Assembly (NCBI RefSeq): GCF_003669015.1
Contig: NZ_CP033069.1
Location: 1,367,001 to 1,431,000 of the forward strand
DNA: 64,000 nucleotides
Direction: 5' to 3'
From: Acidovorax sp. 1608163
GTDB taxonomy: Bacteria; Pseudomonadota; Gammaproteobacteria; Burkholderiales; Burkholderiaceae_C
A program made the position numbers and the translations under genes. This document shows positions 13,329 to 22,248 of this stretch, in pieces (the stretch's first letter is position 1; every line of letters starts with the position of its first letter). Below the pieces are notes generated by a model that worked only from the letters and a program-made list of their open reading frames with translations, ran no database searches and was not told where the DNA came from.

Positions 13329-13793
13329 ATGCCCGGGCGTATTCCCCTACTGGCTGCTGCCTTGTGGTGGGGCAGCCTATCCACCGTTGGCTTGTTGGTG
13401 GTGCCTTTGCTGTTTGCCCACCTTCCATCGCCTGCCATGGCAGGGGGCATGGCTGCCCAGTTGTTTGCTGCACAGACCTGGGTGTCTGTCGGCTGTACCT
13501 TGCTGCTGCTTTTGGTTTCCAGGCCAAAAGGGTCTGTAGCGCAATATCCATGGGCGCAAGCAGCTATGATTTTTATAGTGGGCGGCATGTTGCTGGCGCT
13601 GCTGTCCCAGTACGGTGTGGCGCCACGCATTGTGGCGCGGCAGGACTTGCGCCTGTGGCACAGCGTGGGGTCGGTGATGTTTGCGCTTCAGTGGGTGTGT
13701 GCCTTGGTGGTTTTGCTGCACATGCTGCCGAAGTCTCAGGCCTTGGTGCCGTCAGAAGCCGATGGTGTGGACGGGCCTGCGCGGGGCGCCTGA
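13329..13793 (+). CDS. DUF4149 (TMEM205-like) integral membrane protein
   Basis: The 154-residue protein has about four hydrophobic segments (near residues 6-29, 50-66, 80-96 and 112-130) with the family pattern LWWGSLSTVGLLVVPLLFAHLP and a VAPRIVAR segment before the last helix. The function of DUF4149 is not known. It follows greA closely and is probably co-transcribed. Bases 13511-13580 are a copy of the dispersed palindromic element; it encodes part of the loop and third membrane segment (GSVAQYPWAQAAMIFIVGG). Confidence 0.8.
   Translation: MPGRIPLLAAALWWGSLSTVGLLVVPLLFAHLPSPAMAGGMAAQLFAAQTWVSVGCTLLLLLVSRPKGSVAQYPWAQAAMIFIVGGMLLALLSQYGVAPRIVARQDLRLWHSVGSVMFALQWVCALVVLLHMLPKSQALVPSEADGVDGPARGA
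13511..13580 (+). repeat. Palindromic element copy 3, inside the DUF4149 gene
   Basis: One of the longest copies: TTTCCAGGCCAAAAGGGTCT arm, then TAGCGCAATATCCATGGGCG, then CAAGCAGCTATGATTTTTAT and AGTG. It is translated in frame and supplies part of a membrane helix. Confidence 0.8.
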
Positions 13794-13844
13794 GTGCGTT
13801 TGCGCTGTTTTGGCTGCTCCGCATTGACAGCGGTGTTGCGCAGT

Positions 13845-13893
13845 CCACGGCCATAAAAAAACCCGCTGAGTGCGGGTTTTTTTATGGCCGTGG
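13845..13893. terminator. Bidirectional intrinsic terminator between convergent genes
   Basis: A perfect 22-bp inverted repeat with a 5-nt loop (TGAGT). The GC core ACCCGC/GCGGGT is flanked by A7 on one side and T7 on the other, so it acts as a terminator in both directions, for DUF4149 (+) and for the glycosyltransferase (-). Confidence 0.92.
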
Positions 13894-13905
13894 TGGGGTA
13901 CTGGA

Positions 13906-14658
13906 CTATTCTTTCCAGTGCTCTGCCACCCACGTGGCGGGGCGTATGTAGCGAAAGCGTCGATTGCGTCGGCCCGCTAGCGCGTCGGGGGGGTTGCACT
14001 CGCCATGAAAAATCACCACGCGTGCATCGGGCGGCACAAATGGGGCTTTCCAGTAGTTGGTGGGCCAGGCTGGAATGCCATGGTATTTGAAGCTGGGGCA
14101 CCAGCTGGCAGGCCAGTATTGCAACTTGCCTTGCTTGTGCAGGAAATCCGAGAGATACGCCTGCTCGTTGCGAAACTGTTGCCGAATCTCGGCAAAGTGG
14201 CCGCGAAAGTACTCCAGTACATCGGGGTGGGCGCCCAGTTCAAAGCGGTACACCGACGAGTTGCCCGTGACGCGCCAAGGCCGCTTGTAATCGTGAATGA
14301 TCAGGAATTCGCCCGGTTGGGTGAAGAAGTCATCCAGGCTGCCGGTGACCACCACGTCCACATCCAGGAACAGTGCCGTGCCCTTGAGCCCGTGCAGGTC
14401 CGCGCTGAACGTCACCAGCTTGGTCCAGCCCCGCTCGGGGATGCCGGGCGGCAAATCCAGAGGGGGAATCGGCAGGCACTGCACCTCGCTTCGGATACCG
14501 GTGTTATCGTCGGTCAAGCAGACAAACCGGAAGTCGCCAGTGAGGTGGCGCCGCACCATGGCGTAGAGCCGATTGACGTACTCGGGGCCGTATTTCTTGC
14601 CCCATTTCATGCAGATGATGTGGCGTTCGCGCCCGGCGGTGTCTCCGTGTCCTGGCAT
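13906..14658 (-). CDS. Putative cytoplasmic glycosyltransferase (GT8-like)
   Basis: A 250-residue soluble protein with an apparent nucleotide-sugar site: TALFLDVDVVVTGSLDDFF contains a DxD motif and looks like the GT8/galactosyltransferase metal-binding strand. Further conserved-looking parts are the N-terminal HIICMKWGKKYGPEYVNRLY and the C-terminal VIFHGECNP. No membrane segment or signal peptide. Donor and acceptor cannot be told from sequence. It stands alone on the minus strand between greA-DUF4149 and yhbY, ending at a strong two-way terminator, and starts 5 bp after the yhbY stop, so the two may be co-transcribed. Confidence 0.7.
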   Translation of the reverse strand: MPGHGDTAGRERHIICMKWGKKYGPEYVNRLYAMVRRHLTGDFRFVCLTDDNTGIRSEVQCLPIPPLDLPPGIPERGWTKLVTFSADLHGLKGTALFLDVDVVVTGSLDDFFTQPGEFLIIHDYKRPWRVTGNSSVYRFELGAHPDVLEYFRGHFAEIRQQFRNEQAYLSDFLHKQGKLQYWPASWCPSFKYHGIPAWPTNYWKAPFVPPDARVVIFHGECNPPDALAGRRNRRFRYIRPATWVAEHWKE

Positions 14659-14663
14659 CGGGA

Positions 14664-15137
14664 TCAGTCAGCCTGGCGCTTTTTGATGGACTTTTGCTTG
14701 GGCTTGGCGCGCTTGATCTGGCCGCCGGACGTCAAGCGCTGGTTGCCCAGCACGCGCAGCTGCTTGATTTCAGGGCGCTGGCCGCCGCGTTTGCTGAACT
14801 TGAGCACCTTCACGTCGCGAGGGCCAGGCATGCGGTCCTCGTCGATCGCACGCTCTTTGGCAGGCATCGGGCGCCACAGCACCAGCAGTTTGCCGATGTG
14901 TTGGATCGGGGCGGCATTGAGTTCTGCCGCCACTTCTTGGTAAATGAGTTCGCGAGCGACCCGGTCATCACCGAACACGCGGACCTTGATCAGTCCGTGG
15001 GCGTTGAGCGCCGCGTCGATTTCTTTTTTGACCGCAGGGGTCATGCCGTCTCCACCGACGAGGACCACAGGGTCCAGATGGTGGGCATTGGCGCGGTGTT
15101 CCCGGCGCTCTGCGGGAGTCAATTGAATTTGGGGCAT
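14664..15137 (-). CDS. yhbY: YhbY-family RNA-binding protein (CRM domain)
   Basis: YhbY binds pre-50S ribosomal particles. The CRM-domain pattern is clear: [46 protein letters not shown] and the end LLVLWRP. At 157 residues it is longer than the roughly 97 aa of E. coli YhbY because of a basic C-terminal tail (about residues 100-157, ending [16 protein letters not shown]), probably for RNA contact. Start ATG at 15137 is the conserved one. It is divergent from rlmE with only 32 bp between the start codons, so the promoters overlap. Confidence 0.9.
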   Translation of the reverse strand: MPQIQLTPAERREHRANAHHLDPVVLVGGDGMTPAVKKEIDAALNAHGLIKVRVFGDDRVARELIYQEVAAELNAAPIQHIGKLLVLWRPMPAKERAIDEDRMPGPRDVKVLKFSKRGGQRPEIKQLRVLGNQRLTSGGQIKRAKPKQKSIKKRQAD

Positions 15138-15169
15138 GGCCGTATTATCGAGGCAGGAAGAAAAACACA

Positions 15170-15832
15170 ATGAAAGTAAAAACCCAAAGCAAGAAGGTCA
15201 ACAAGGCATGGCTCAACGACCATGTCAACGACACCTATGTCAAGTTGGCCCACAAAGAGGGTTACCGCGCCCGCGCCGCCTACAAGCTCAAGGAAATTGA
15301 TGAGCAGCTGGGGTTGATCAAGCCTGGCTACACGGTGGTCGATCTGGGCTCCACCCCCGGAGCCTGGAGCCAGTATGTGCGCCGTCGTCTGTCTCCGTCG
15401 GGGGCGGCTGCAGGGCAGCTCAATGGCAGCATCATCTCGCTGGACATCTTGCCCATGGAGCCCATTGAGGGCGTGACCTTCTTGAACGGCGATTTTCGCG
15501 AGCCTGAGGTCTTGGCGCAACTGGAACAGGCACTGGATGGGCGGGTGGTGGACGTGGTGGTGTCAGACATGGCGCCCAACCTCTCCGGCATTGAGTCTGC
15601 CGACGCTGCCCGTATTGCGCACTTGGTGGAGCTGGCGGTGGAGTTCGCCTGTGCCCATTTGAAGCCTGATGGCGCTTTGGTGGTCAAGCTGTTTCACGGC
15701 AGTGGCTACAGCGACTTGGTGAATTTGTTCAAACAGACCTTCAAAGTCGTCAAGCCCCTCAAACCCAAGGCCTCGCGTGACAAGTCGTCGGAAACTTTTT
15801 TGGTTGGCATGGGGTTGAAGGCCAAGCCGTAA
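15170..15832 (+). CDS. rlmE: 23S rRNA U2552 2'-O-methyltransferase RlmE (FtsJ/RrmJ)
   Basis: RlmE methylates U2552 in the A-loop of 23S rRNA and is heat-induced in E. coli. The 220-residue protein shows the K-D-K-E type site: [13 protein letters not shown], the SAM-binding [26 protein letters not shown] and [11 protein letters not shown]. The start follows an AGGAAG ribosome-binding site. It lies upstream of ftsH, as in many proteobacteria, but a 239-bp gap with its own promoter separates them here. Confidence 0.96.
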   Translation: MKVKTQSKKVNKAWLNDHVNDTYVKLAHKEGYRARAAYKLKEIDEQLGLIKPGYTVVDLGSTPGAWSQYVRRRLSPSGAAAGQLNGSIISLDILPMEPIEGVTFLNGDFREPEVLAQLEQALDGRVVDVVVSDMAPNLSGIESADAARIAHLVELAVEFACAHLKPDGALVVKLFHGSGYSDLVNLFKQTFKVVKPLKPKASRDKSSETFLVGMGLKAKP

Positions 15833-15991
15833 TCGCATGGCGGTTCTGCAGGCGTTCGCTTCAAGTGTGCGGGGCTTCTGCACTGTCCTCGGGGTTGAAT
15901 TTTCTTGATGAAAATCAATTTTGGCCTGTGACGCCCCCTCCATCCCGCGTGGAGTCCATGGGCACTAGGGGGAATAAGACTGGCTCTGTGG

Positions 15992-16023
15992 CTTGAAAGA
16001 CCTAAAATCACCCAAAGCTATAG
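15992..16023 (+). promoter_or_regulatory. Probable ftsH promoter, sigma-32-like with overlapping sigma-70 elements
   Basis: CTTGAAA (15992-15998) matches the heat-shock -35 consensus exactly. After 12 bp comes CCCAAAGC (16011), a partial match to the CCCCATNT -10. TTGAAA also suits sigma-70, with GCTATA (16017-16022) 18 bp further on. The transcript would start about 45 bp before the ftsH TTG. ftsH is a classic sigma-32 gene in E. coli. Confidence 0.5.
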
Positions 16024-16071
16024 CCTCAATGGGCATGCAGCCATTTTTCTCCCTTGTAACTGGAGTTCCGC

Positions 16072-17991
16072 TTGAACAATCAGTGGTTTTCGAAATTTGC
16101 CGTGTGGCTGGTCATTGCCATGGTGTTGTTCACGGTGTTCAAACAGTTTGACACCCGCGGCAGCGGTGGTGCTACGACCGTCGGGTACTCCGAGTTCCTG
16201 GATGAGGTTCGCAACAACCGCATCAAGAGCGCTGTGATTCCTGAAGGGTTGAGTGGCGGTGAAATCATCGCCACCACCAACGATGATCGGAAGATCCGTA
16301 CGAACGCATCGGTGCTGGACCGTGGCTTGGTGGGCGACCTGATCGAGCACAAAGTTAAGTTTGATGTGAAGCCGCGTGAAGAAGGCTCCTTGCTCATGAC
16401 CTTGCTGGTCAGCTGGGGCCCTATGCTGCTGCTCATTGGTGTGTGGATTTATTTCATGCGCCAGATGCAAGGTGGTGGCAAGGGCGGTGCCTTCAGCTTT
16501 GGCAAGAGCAAAGCCCGCATGCTGGACGAAAACACCAATCAGGTGACTTTTGCCGATGTGGCTGGCTGCGATGAGGCCAAAGAAGAAGTCAAGGAAGTGG
16601 TGGACTTCCTCAAAGACCCGCAAAAATTCCAGAAGCTGGGTGGGCGCATTCCCCGTGGTCTGCTGCTGGTTGGCCCTCCAGGCACTGGCAAGACATTGTT
16701 GGCCAAGTCCATTGCTGGCGAGGCCAAGGTCCCGTTTTTCAGCATCTCTGGTTCTGATTTCGTAGAAATGTTTGTGGGCGTGGGTGCTGCCCGAGTGCGC
16801 GACATGTTTGAGAACGCCAAGAAGAATGCGCCTTGCATCATCTTCATTGATGAAATTGACGCGGTGGGCCGCCAGCGCGGTGCGGGCCTGGGCGGTGGTA
16901 ACGACGAGCGCGAACAGACCCTCAACCAGATGCTGGTGGAGATGGATGGTTTTGAAACCAACCTTGGCGTGATCGTGGTGGCTGCCACCAACCGCCCAGA
17001 CATTCTGGACGCCGCTTTGCTGCGCCCCGGTCGCTTTGACCGTCAGGTGTATGTGACATTGCCGGATATCCGTGGCCGTGAGCAGATCCTCAATGTGCAC
17101 ATGCGCAAAATTCCAGTGGGACAGGATGTTGCGCCTAGCATCATCGCCCGCGGCACACCTGGCATGAGCGGCGCGGACCTGGCCAACCTGTGTAACGAAG
17201 CTGCTTTGATGGCGGCCCGTCGCAATGCGCGCACGGTGGAGATGCAGGACTTCGAGAAGGCCAAGGACAAGATCCTGATGGGCCCCGAGCGCAAGAGCAT
17301 GGTCATGCCCGAAGAAGAGCGGCGCAATACGGCGTACCACGAAGCAGGCCATGCACTCATTGGTAAGCTGCTGCCTAAATGCGATCCTGTGCACAAGGTC
17401 ACCATCATCCCCCGTGGCCGCGCTCTGGGTGTGACCATGAGCCTGCCTGCGCAAGACCGCTATAGCTACGACCGCGAGTACATGCTCAACCAGATCAGCA
17501 TGCTGTTTGGTGGCCGTATTGCTGAAGAGGTGTTCATGAACCAGATGACCACGGGTGCCAGCAACGACTTTGAGCGAGCCACACACATTGCGCGTGACAT
17601 GGTGACCCGTTATGGCATGACGGAGGCTCTGGGCCCCATGGTGTATGCCGAGAATGAAGGCGAAGTCTTCTTGGGGCGTTCCGTGACCAAGACGACCAGC
17701 ATGAGCGAGCAAACGATGGAGAAGGTGGACGGCGAGGTCCGCCGTATCATCGATGAGCAATACAACCTGGCCCGCCGCTTGATCGAAGAGCACAGCGACA
17801 AAATGCATGCCATGGCGAAGGCTTTGCTGGATTGGGAAACCATCGATAGCGAGCAACTGGACGACATCATGGCTGGCAAGGAACCCCGCCCTCCCAAGGA
17901 CTGGACTCCCCGCACACCGTCTTCCGGTGGCGATGGCTCCAGTGGTGGTACGCCCGCTGTGGCGGCAGATACTGCACCCACAGCGGCCTGA
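16072..17991 (+). CDS. ftsH: ATP-dependent zinc metalloprotease FtsH
   Basis: FtsH is the membrane-anchored AAA+ protease that degrades LpxC, sigma-32 and misassembled membrane proteins. Two N-terminal membrane segments (residues 8-24 and about 104-122) flank a periplasmic domain. Then come Walker A GPPGTGKT (201-208), Walker B with [13 protein letters not shown], the SRH region, the zinc site HEAGH (423-427) and a flexible Gly/Pro/Ser tail. It starts with TTG behind GGAG, and the N-terminus [14 protein letters not shown] is the usual one for this group. Length 639 aa is normal. A terminator follows at 18014. Confidence 0.98.
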   Translation: MNNQWFSKFAVWLVIAMVLFTVFKQFDTRGSGGATTVGYSEFLDEVRNNRIKSAVIPEGLSGGEIIATTNDDRKIRTNASVLDRGLVGDLIEHKVKFDVKPREEGSLLMTLLVSWGPMLLLIGVWIYFMRQMQGGGKGGAFSFGKSKARMLDENTNQVTFADVAGCDEAKEEVKEVVDFLKDPQKFQKLGGRIPRGLLLVGPPGTGKTLLAKSIAGEAKVPFFSISGSDFVEMFVGVGAARVRDMFENAKKNAPCIIFIDEIDAVGRQRGAGLGGGNDEREQTLNQMLVEMDGFETNLGVIVVAATNRPDILDAALLRPGRFDRQVYVTLPDIRGREQILNVHMRKIPVGQDVAPSIIARGTPGMSGADLANLCNEAALMAARRNARTVEMQDFEKAKDKILMGPERKSMVMPEEERRNTAYHEAGHALIGKLLPKCDPVHKVTIIPRGRALGVTMSLPAQDRYSYDREYMLNQISMLFGGRIAEEVFMNQMTTGASNDFERATHIARDMVTRYGMTEALGPMVYAENEGEVFLGRSVTKTTSMSEQTMEKVDGEVRRIIDEQYNLARRLIEEHSDKMHAMAKALLDWETIDSEQLDDIMAGKEPRPPKDWTPRTPSSGGDGSSGGTPAVAADTAPTAA

Positions 17992-18013
17992 CCTGCAGGC
18001 TTTTGAATGAAAG

Positions 18014-18041
18014 AACGGGGCGCATGCCCCGTTTCTTTTTT
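18014..18041 (+). terminator. Intrinsic terminator after ftsH
   Basis: Stem AACGGGGC / GCCCCGTT with a 4-nt loop GCAT, followed by TCTTTTTT. It lies 23 bp past the ftsH stop and 48 bp before folP. Confidence 0.85.
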
Positions 18042-18088
18042 GCACTCCTCGCGTTTTTCGCAGGAAAACCACAAGCTCCCTGGATCAC

Positions 18089-18952
18089 ATGGATTGGCAG
18101 ACTTCAAGGTTCTCTCTTGCGCTGGACAGGCCCCTCGTCATGGGCATCGTCAATGCCACGCCTGACTCCTTCTCAGATGGCGGCCAGCACTTTGATACGG
18201 CCAGTGCTTTGCGCCATTGCGAGCGCTTGATCCGTGAGGGGGCGGATATCCTGGACATTGGGGGCGAATCTACCCGCCCAGGCAGCCCCGCTGTCGGGCT
18301 TGAGGAGGAGCTGGCCCGCGTACTTCCCGTGGTTCGGGATGCGGTGTCTTTGGGTGTTCCTGTTTCTGTGGATACCTACAAGCCCCAAGTCATGCGGGCC
18401 GTTCTTGACTTGGGCGTAGACGTCATCAACGACATCTGGGCGCTGCGCCAGCCGGGGGCGCTGGCCGTAGTGGCTACCCACCCCTCTTGCGGTGTATGCC
18501 TCATGCACATGCACCGTGATCCGCAAACCATGCAGGTGTCTCCCATGTCAGGAGAGATCGTGCCGCAAGTGAGAAAATTTTTGCAAGAATCAGCAGCCAG
18601 TTTGCGAGCGTCCGGAGTACAGCGCGAGCGTATCGTGCTGGACCCGGGCGTGGGTTTTGGCAAAACGGTAGAGCAGAATTTTGCCTTGTTGTCCCACCAG
18701 TCCGAGCTGCTGGCCGATGGCTACCCCTTGCTGGTGGGATGGTCTCGCAAATCCTCACTAGGGGCTGTGACAGGTTTGGACGTGGATGCCCGCATGGTCC
18801 CCAGCGTGGCTGCCGCCTTGCTGGGGGTGGAGCGGGGGGCTCGCATCGTTCGCGTACACGACGTACGAGAGACGGTGGCGGCCTTGACCGTGTGGCGGGC
18901 TGCGGGCCAAGGTCTGCAGCCCGATCTGCGCGATGGGCTGGCAACACCATAA
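18089..18952 (+). CDS. folP: Dihydropteroate synthase
   Basis: FolP joins p-aminobenzoate to the pterin pyrophosphate in folate synthesis and is the sulfonamide target. The 287-residue TIM barrel shows VMGIVNATPDSFSDGG, the loop DIGGESTRPGSP, a conserved VINDIW segment, LDPGVGFGKTVEQN and GWSRKSSLG. Length is normal. It sits between ftsH and glmM, the classic proteobacterial order, and is 42 bp from glmM, likely co-transcribed. Confidence 0.97.
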   Translation: MDWQTSRFSLALDRPLVMGIVNATPDSFSDGGQHFDTASALRHCERLIREGADILDIGGESTRPGSPAVGLEEELARVLPVVRDAVSLGVPVSVDTYKPQVMRAVLDLGVDVINDIWALRQPGALAVVATHPSCGVCLMHMHRDPQTMQVSPMSGEIVPQVRKFLQESAASLRASGVQRERIVLDPGVGFGKTVEQNFALLSHQSELLADGYPLLVGWSRKSSLGAVTGLDVDARMVPSVAAALLGVERGARIVRVHDVRETVAALTVWRAAGQGLQPDLRDGLATP

Positions 18953-18994
18953 GGCGTTGGATACGCCTTCGTTAACGATTGGAGATTGAGAGAC

Positions 18995-20329
18995 ATGACC
19001 CGCAAGTATTTCGGCACAGATGGCATTCGAGGCACGGTGGGGCAGTACCCCATCACTCCCGATTTTGTGTTGCGCTTGGCCCATGCCGTGGGACGCGTCT
19101 TGCGCCGCACAGAAGACCGCCCCACCGTGTTGATTGGTAAAGACACGCGCATTTCTGGGTACATGCTGGAGAGTGCCTTGGAGTCAGGGTTCAACTCCGC
19201 TGGGGTCGATGTAGTGCTGCTCGGGCCGCTGCCCACGCCTGGGGTGGCATACCTGACGCGGGCTCAGCGCGCCAGCTTGGGTGTGGTGATCAGTGCAAGC
19301 CACAACGCCTATCCAGACAATGGCATCAAGTTTTTCAGCGCCCAAGGCACGAAATTGCCAGATGCCTGGGAGCAGGCGGTTGAGGCCGCGCTGGACGAGA
19401 CACCGGTCTGGGCTGATTCTTCTAGCCTGGGTAAAGCGCGTCGATTGGACGATGCGGCAGGGCGCTACATTGAGTTCTGTAAAAGCACGTTCCCTCAGGA
19501 CCTGACCTTGCGTGGGCTCAAGATCGTGGTGGATGCAGCGCACGGCGCAGCCTACCAAGTGGCTCCCAAGGTATTCCATGAACTGGGCGCAGAAGTGCTG
19601 TCCATTGGCTGCGCACCGGATGGCCTGAACATCAACCATGAGGTGGGCGCCACACACCCCGAAGCTCTGGTGCGCTCTGTGCGTGCCAATCGCGCTGACT
19701 ACGGTGTAGCGCTGGATGGCGATGCGGATCGCTTGCAGATGGTGGATGCGGCAGGGCGCCTCTATAACGGCGATGAGTTGCTGTATTTGATGGCTGCCGA
19801 CCGCATGGGGCGTGATGAACATGTGCCGGGCGTCGTGGGCACATTGATGACCAACATGGCGGTGGAGGTGGCGCTCAAACAGCGTGGCGTTCGCCTGGAG
19901 CGCGCCAAAGTGGGTGACCGCTACGTACTGGAAGAATTGGCCAAGCACCGCTGGACATTGGGTGGCGAAGGCTCTGGCCATTTGTTGGCACTGGACAAGC
20001 ACACCACGGGAGACGGTCTGGTGAGCGCCCTGCAAGTGCTCCAAGCCTGTGTGCGCAGCGGCTCCAGCTTGCCGCATTTGCTCAAGGATCTGGTGTTGTT
20101 TCCGCAGGTGTTGTTGAACGTGCGTCTCACCCCTGGGCAAGACTGGAAGGGCAATGCCCTGCTGTCCGACGCGATTGTGCAAGTGGAGGCCGAGCTGGGC
20201 GAAACAGGCCGGGTACTGATCCGCGCCAGCGGGACTGAGCCCCTGCTGCGTGTGATGGTGGAGGCGCGAGACGAGGAACAGGCCAATCGCTGCGCTCAAA
20301 AATTGGCTGACGCAGCGCGGGCCGGTTGA
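18995..20329 (+). CDS. glmM: Phosphoglucosamine mutase
   Basis: GlmM interconverts glucosamine-6-P and glucosamine-1-P for UDP-GlcNAc, feeding peptidoglycan and lipid A. The 444-residue protein has the phospho-serine loop [19 protein letters not shown] with the active Ser102, the metal loop DGDADR, GGEGSGH and the C-terminal phosphate-binding [13 protein letters not shown] chose ATG at 18995 behind GGAGATTGAGAG; a TTG nine bases earlier is also in frame. The 198-bp gap after it holds a hairpin (GGCCAT / ATGGCC near 20382) without a T-run. Confidence 0.97.
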   Translation: MTRKYFGTDGIRGTVGQYPITPDFVLRLAHAVGRVLRRTEDRPTVLIGKDTRISGYMLESALESGFNSAGVDVVLLGPLPTPGVAYLTRAQRASLGVVISASHNAYPDNGIKFFSAQGTKLPDAWEQAVEAALDETPVWADSSSLGKARRLDDAAGRYIEFCKSTFPQDLTLRGLKIVVDAAHGAAYQVAPKVFHELGAEVLSIGCAPDGLNINHEVGATHPEALVRSVRANRADYGVALDGDADRLQMVDAAGRLYNGDELLYLMAADRMGRDEHVPGVVGTLMTNMAVEVALKQRGVRLERAKVGDRYVLEELAKHRWTLGGEGSGHLLALDKHTTGDGLVSALQVLQACVRSGSSLPHLLKDLVLFPQVLLNVRLTPGQDWKGNALLSDAIVQVEAELGETGRVLIRASGTEPLLRVMVEARDEEQANRCAQKLADAARAG

Positions 20330-20527
20330 TGGGTTGGCGGGTGGTTCCTGCGGCCATCCACTTTTGATGTAGATGTCAATCGGCCATGGACTGATGGCCC
20401 TGTGTCATGAATTCGCCTTGGCATTGCAACGTCAGTGTCATCGGGTTCTTTCAAACTTCCAAAAAATGGACCGGGTTGAGGTGTTTGCCTGGCTCCAGAT
20501 TCTTGGGTTGAACGAAGGAGCCTATTC

Positions 20528-21364
20528 ATGCAAGAGCCCACCCATGGCGGTTTATCCCCCGTTGTCGAGTCTGTACATAGCGCGTCCGAGCGCTCGTCTG
20601 CGTCTGGCGTAGTCTGGGGCGCTGGCAAGCCAGTCCAGGCGGGCATTCAGGTCCGCTGGGCGCGCCATCTGGACGAAGTCAGGCAGGCACAAAGACTGCG
20701 GTTCGAGGTCTTTGGCCTTGAAATGGGTGCACGCCTATCGACTCCAGTGCCGGGTCACGACATTGATCTGTTCGATGACTATTGCGAGCATCTCTTGGTG
20801 CTTGATGAGGCGAGCCAGGCCGTCATCGGAACCTACCGGGTCCTGACACCCGCCCAGGCCCAGCGGGTTGGGGGCACCTACAGCGACACGGAGTTTGATC
20901 TCACACGTTTGCGTGGGCTGCGGTCAAGGATGGTGGAGTTGGGGCGCAGTTGCGTGCACCCGGCACATCGCACTGGCGGTGTGATCATGGCGTTGTGGGG
21001 CGCGTTGGCCGACTTCATGGTTCGCAACCAGCTCGACACCATGATCGGTTGCGCAAGCATCCCCATGCTGCACAACGGTGTGGTCAGTGGCGACGTGGCT
21101 GCCAGTATCTGGGAGCAGCTTCGCCAAACCCACCTTGCGCCCATTGAATACCACGTACGTCCCCGCCTTCCTCTGCCTGTAGAGCAGCTCGACAATTCGG
21201 TATTGGCCGAGCCACCAGCCTTGATCAAAGGCTATCTGCGCCTGGGGGCCCGTGTATTGGGCGCACCCGCATGGGATCCCGATTTCAACACCGCAGATCT
21301 GCCCATGTTGATGCGTTTGGCAGATTTGCATCCCCGCTATCGCAAGCACTTTCTGGGGGCTTGA
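20528..21364 (+). CDS. GNAT-family N-acyltransferase of the OlsB type (ornithine-lipid synthesis)
   Basis: A 278-residue protein of the Acetyltransf_5 group, the family of OlsB, which puts a 3-hydroxyacyl chain on the alpha-amino group of ornithine. Recognisable parts are VRQAQRLRFEVFGLEMGA, DDYCEHLLVLDE, VIGTYRVLTPAQA and the strand RMVELGRSCVHPAHRTGGVI. The first ~35 residues are a variable Ser-rich leader. It starts at ATG behind AAGGAG and overlaps the next ATG (TGATG). The partner OlsA is not in the window. The gene heads a three-gene operon with plcP-like and agt-like genes next to ppk1, so phosphate-starvation lipid remodelling is the likely role. A haemolysin-like N-acyltransferase name would describe the same fold. 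Confidence 0.72.
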   Translation: MQEPTHGGLSPVVESVHSASERSSASGVVWGAGKPVQAGIQVRWARHLDEVRQAQRLRFEVFGLEMGARLSTPVPGHDIDLFDDYCEHLLVLDEASQAVIGTYRVLTPAQAQRVGGTYSDTEFDLTRLRGLRSRMVELGRSCVHPAHRTGGVIMALWGALADFMVRNQLDTMIGCASIPMLHNGVVSGDVAASIWEQLRQTHLAPIEYHVRPRLPLPVEQLDNSVLAEPPALIKGYLRLGARVLGAPAWDPDFNTADLPMLMRLADLHPRYRKHFLGA

Positions 21365-22248
21365 TGCGGGCCGCGTTGGATGCTTCCGGTGCATGGGGTG
21401 GTATGAACCTGCCTTTTCTGCCACCCGAAGCGCAAGCCGCGGATTCAGACAGCCCGGAGGCGGATTCTCACCCCAGGTACCGGGCCATTTTTATCTCTGA
21501 TTTGCATTTGGGAACTCCAGGCTTTCAGGCTGCTGCATTGCTGGATTTTCTGCGTCACCACTCCAGCGACTCGCTGTATCTGGTGGGGGATATTGTGGAT
21601 GGTTGGCAACTCCGCCGCCGCTGGTTTTGGCCCCAGTTGCACAACGACGTGGTGCAGAAATTATTGAGAAGTGCCCGCAAAGGTTGTCGCATCGTCTTTG
21701 TTCCGGGCAACCACGACGAGTTTGCAAGAGCGTTTGAGGGGCACTCCTTTGGGGGGATCCACGTGCAGACCGAAGCTGTACACACCACAGCCGATGGGCG
21801 AAGGCTTTGGGTGGTCCATGGGGACTACTTCGATGGCGTCATCCAATGCGCCAAATGGTTGGCCTACCTGGGGGACAACCTGTATGAATTGACCCTCAAA
21901 CTCAATAGGCACCTCAATCGCTTGCGCGCACGCATGGGCTTGCCCTATTGGTCGCTTTCTGCCTACCTCAAAGGCAAAGTCAAAAAGGCATTGAACTACG
22001 TGACTGATTTTGAGAACGCCGTGGCGGCTGAAGCCCGTCGCAGGGGGCACCAGGGCGTGGTGTGTGGCCATATCCATCGGGCAGAGATGCGTGAGATTGA
22101 CGGTATCTTGTATTGCAATGATGGTGATTGGGTGGAGAGTTGCACGGCTTTGGTTGAGCACCGCGACGGGCGCTTGGAACTCGTGCATTGGCATGGAAAT
22201 GCATTGCCCCGCGTGTCGGAGCCCGTGGGACAGCAGGTGGCCGCATGA
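21364..22248 (+). CDS. PlcP-like metallophosphoesterase (LpxH/COG2908 superfamily)
   Basis: A 294-residue calcineurin-like phosphoesterase. All metal-binding motifs are present: FISDLHLG, YLVGDIVDGW, FVPGNHDEF, VVHGDYFD and VVCGHIHRAEM. Such proteins are often labelled UDP-2,3-diacylglucosamine diphosphatase. Here the details (LYLVGDIVDGWQLRRRWFW, QKLLRSARKG, YCNDGDWVESCTALVEH) and the direct link to an Agt-like glycosyltransferase fit PlcP, the phospholipase C-type enzyme that frees diacylglycerol from phospholipids under phosphate starvation. It is also far from the lpx cluster. The start overlaps the acyltransferase stop and the end overlaps the next gene (ATGA). LpxH activity is the alternative. 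Confidence 0.72.
   Translation: MRAALDASGAWGGMNLPFLPPEAQAADSDSPEADSHPRYRAIFISDLHLGTPGFQAAALLDFLRHHSSDSLYLVGDIVDGWQLRRRWFWPQLHNDVVQKLLRSARKGCRIVFVPGNHDEFARAFEGHSFGGIHVQTEAVHTTADGRRLWVVHGDYFDGVIQCAKWLAYLGDNLYELTLKLNRHLNRLRARMGLPYWSLSAYLKGKVKKALNYVTDFENAVAAEARRRGHQGVVCGHIHRAEMREIDGILYCNDGDWVESCTALVEHRDGRLELVHWHGNALPRVSEPVGQQVAA

Noticed and set aside
15895..15918. Near-palindrome TTGAATTTTC-TTGA-TGAAAATCAA before ftsH
   Set aside because: Imperfect arms (one bulged base), AT-rich, no known operator match; could be chance.
20402..20440. Pho box upstream of the OlsB-type gene
   Set aside because: Half-sites are spaced 6 or more than 20 bp, not 11; the second repeat is missing in each case.
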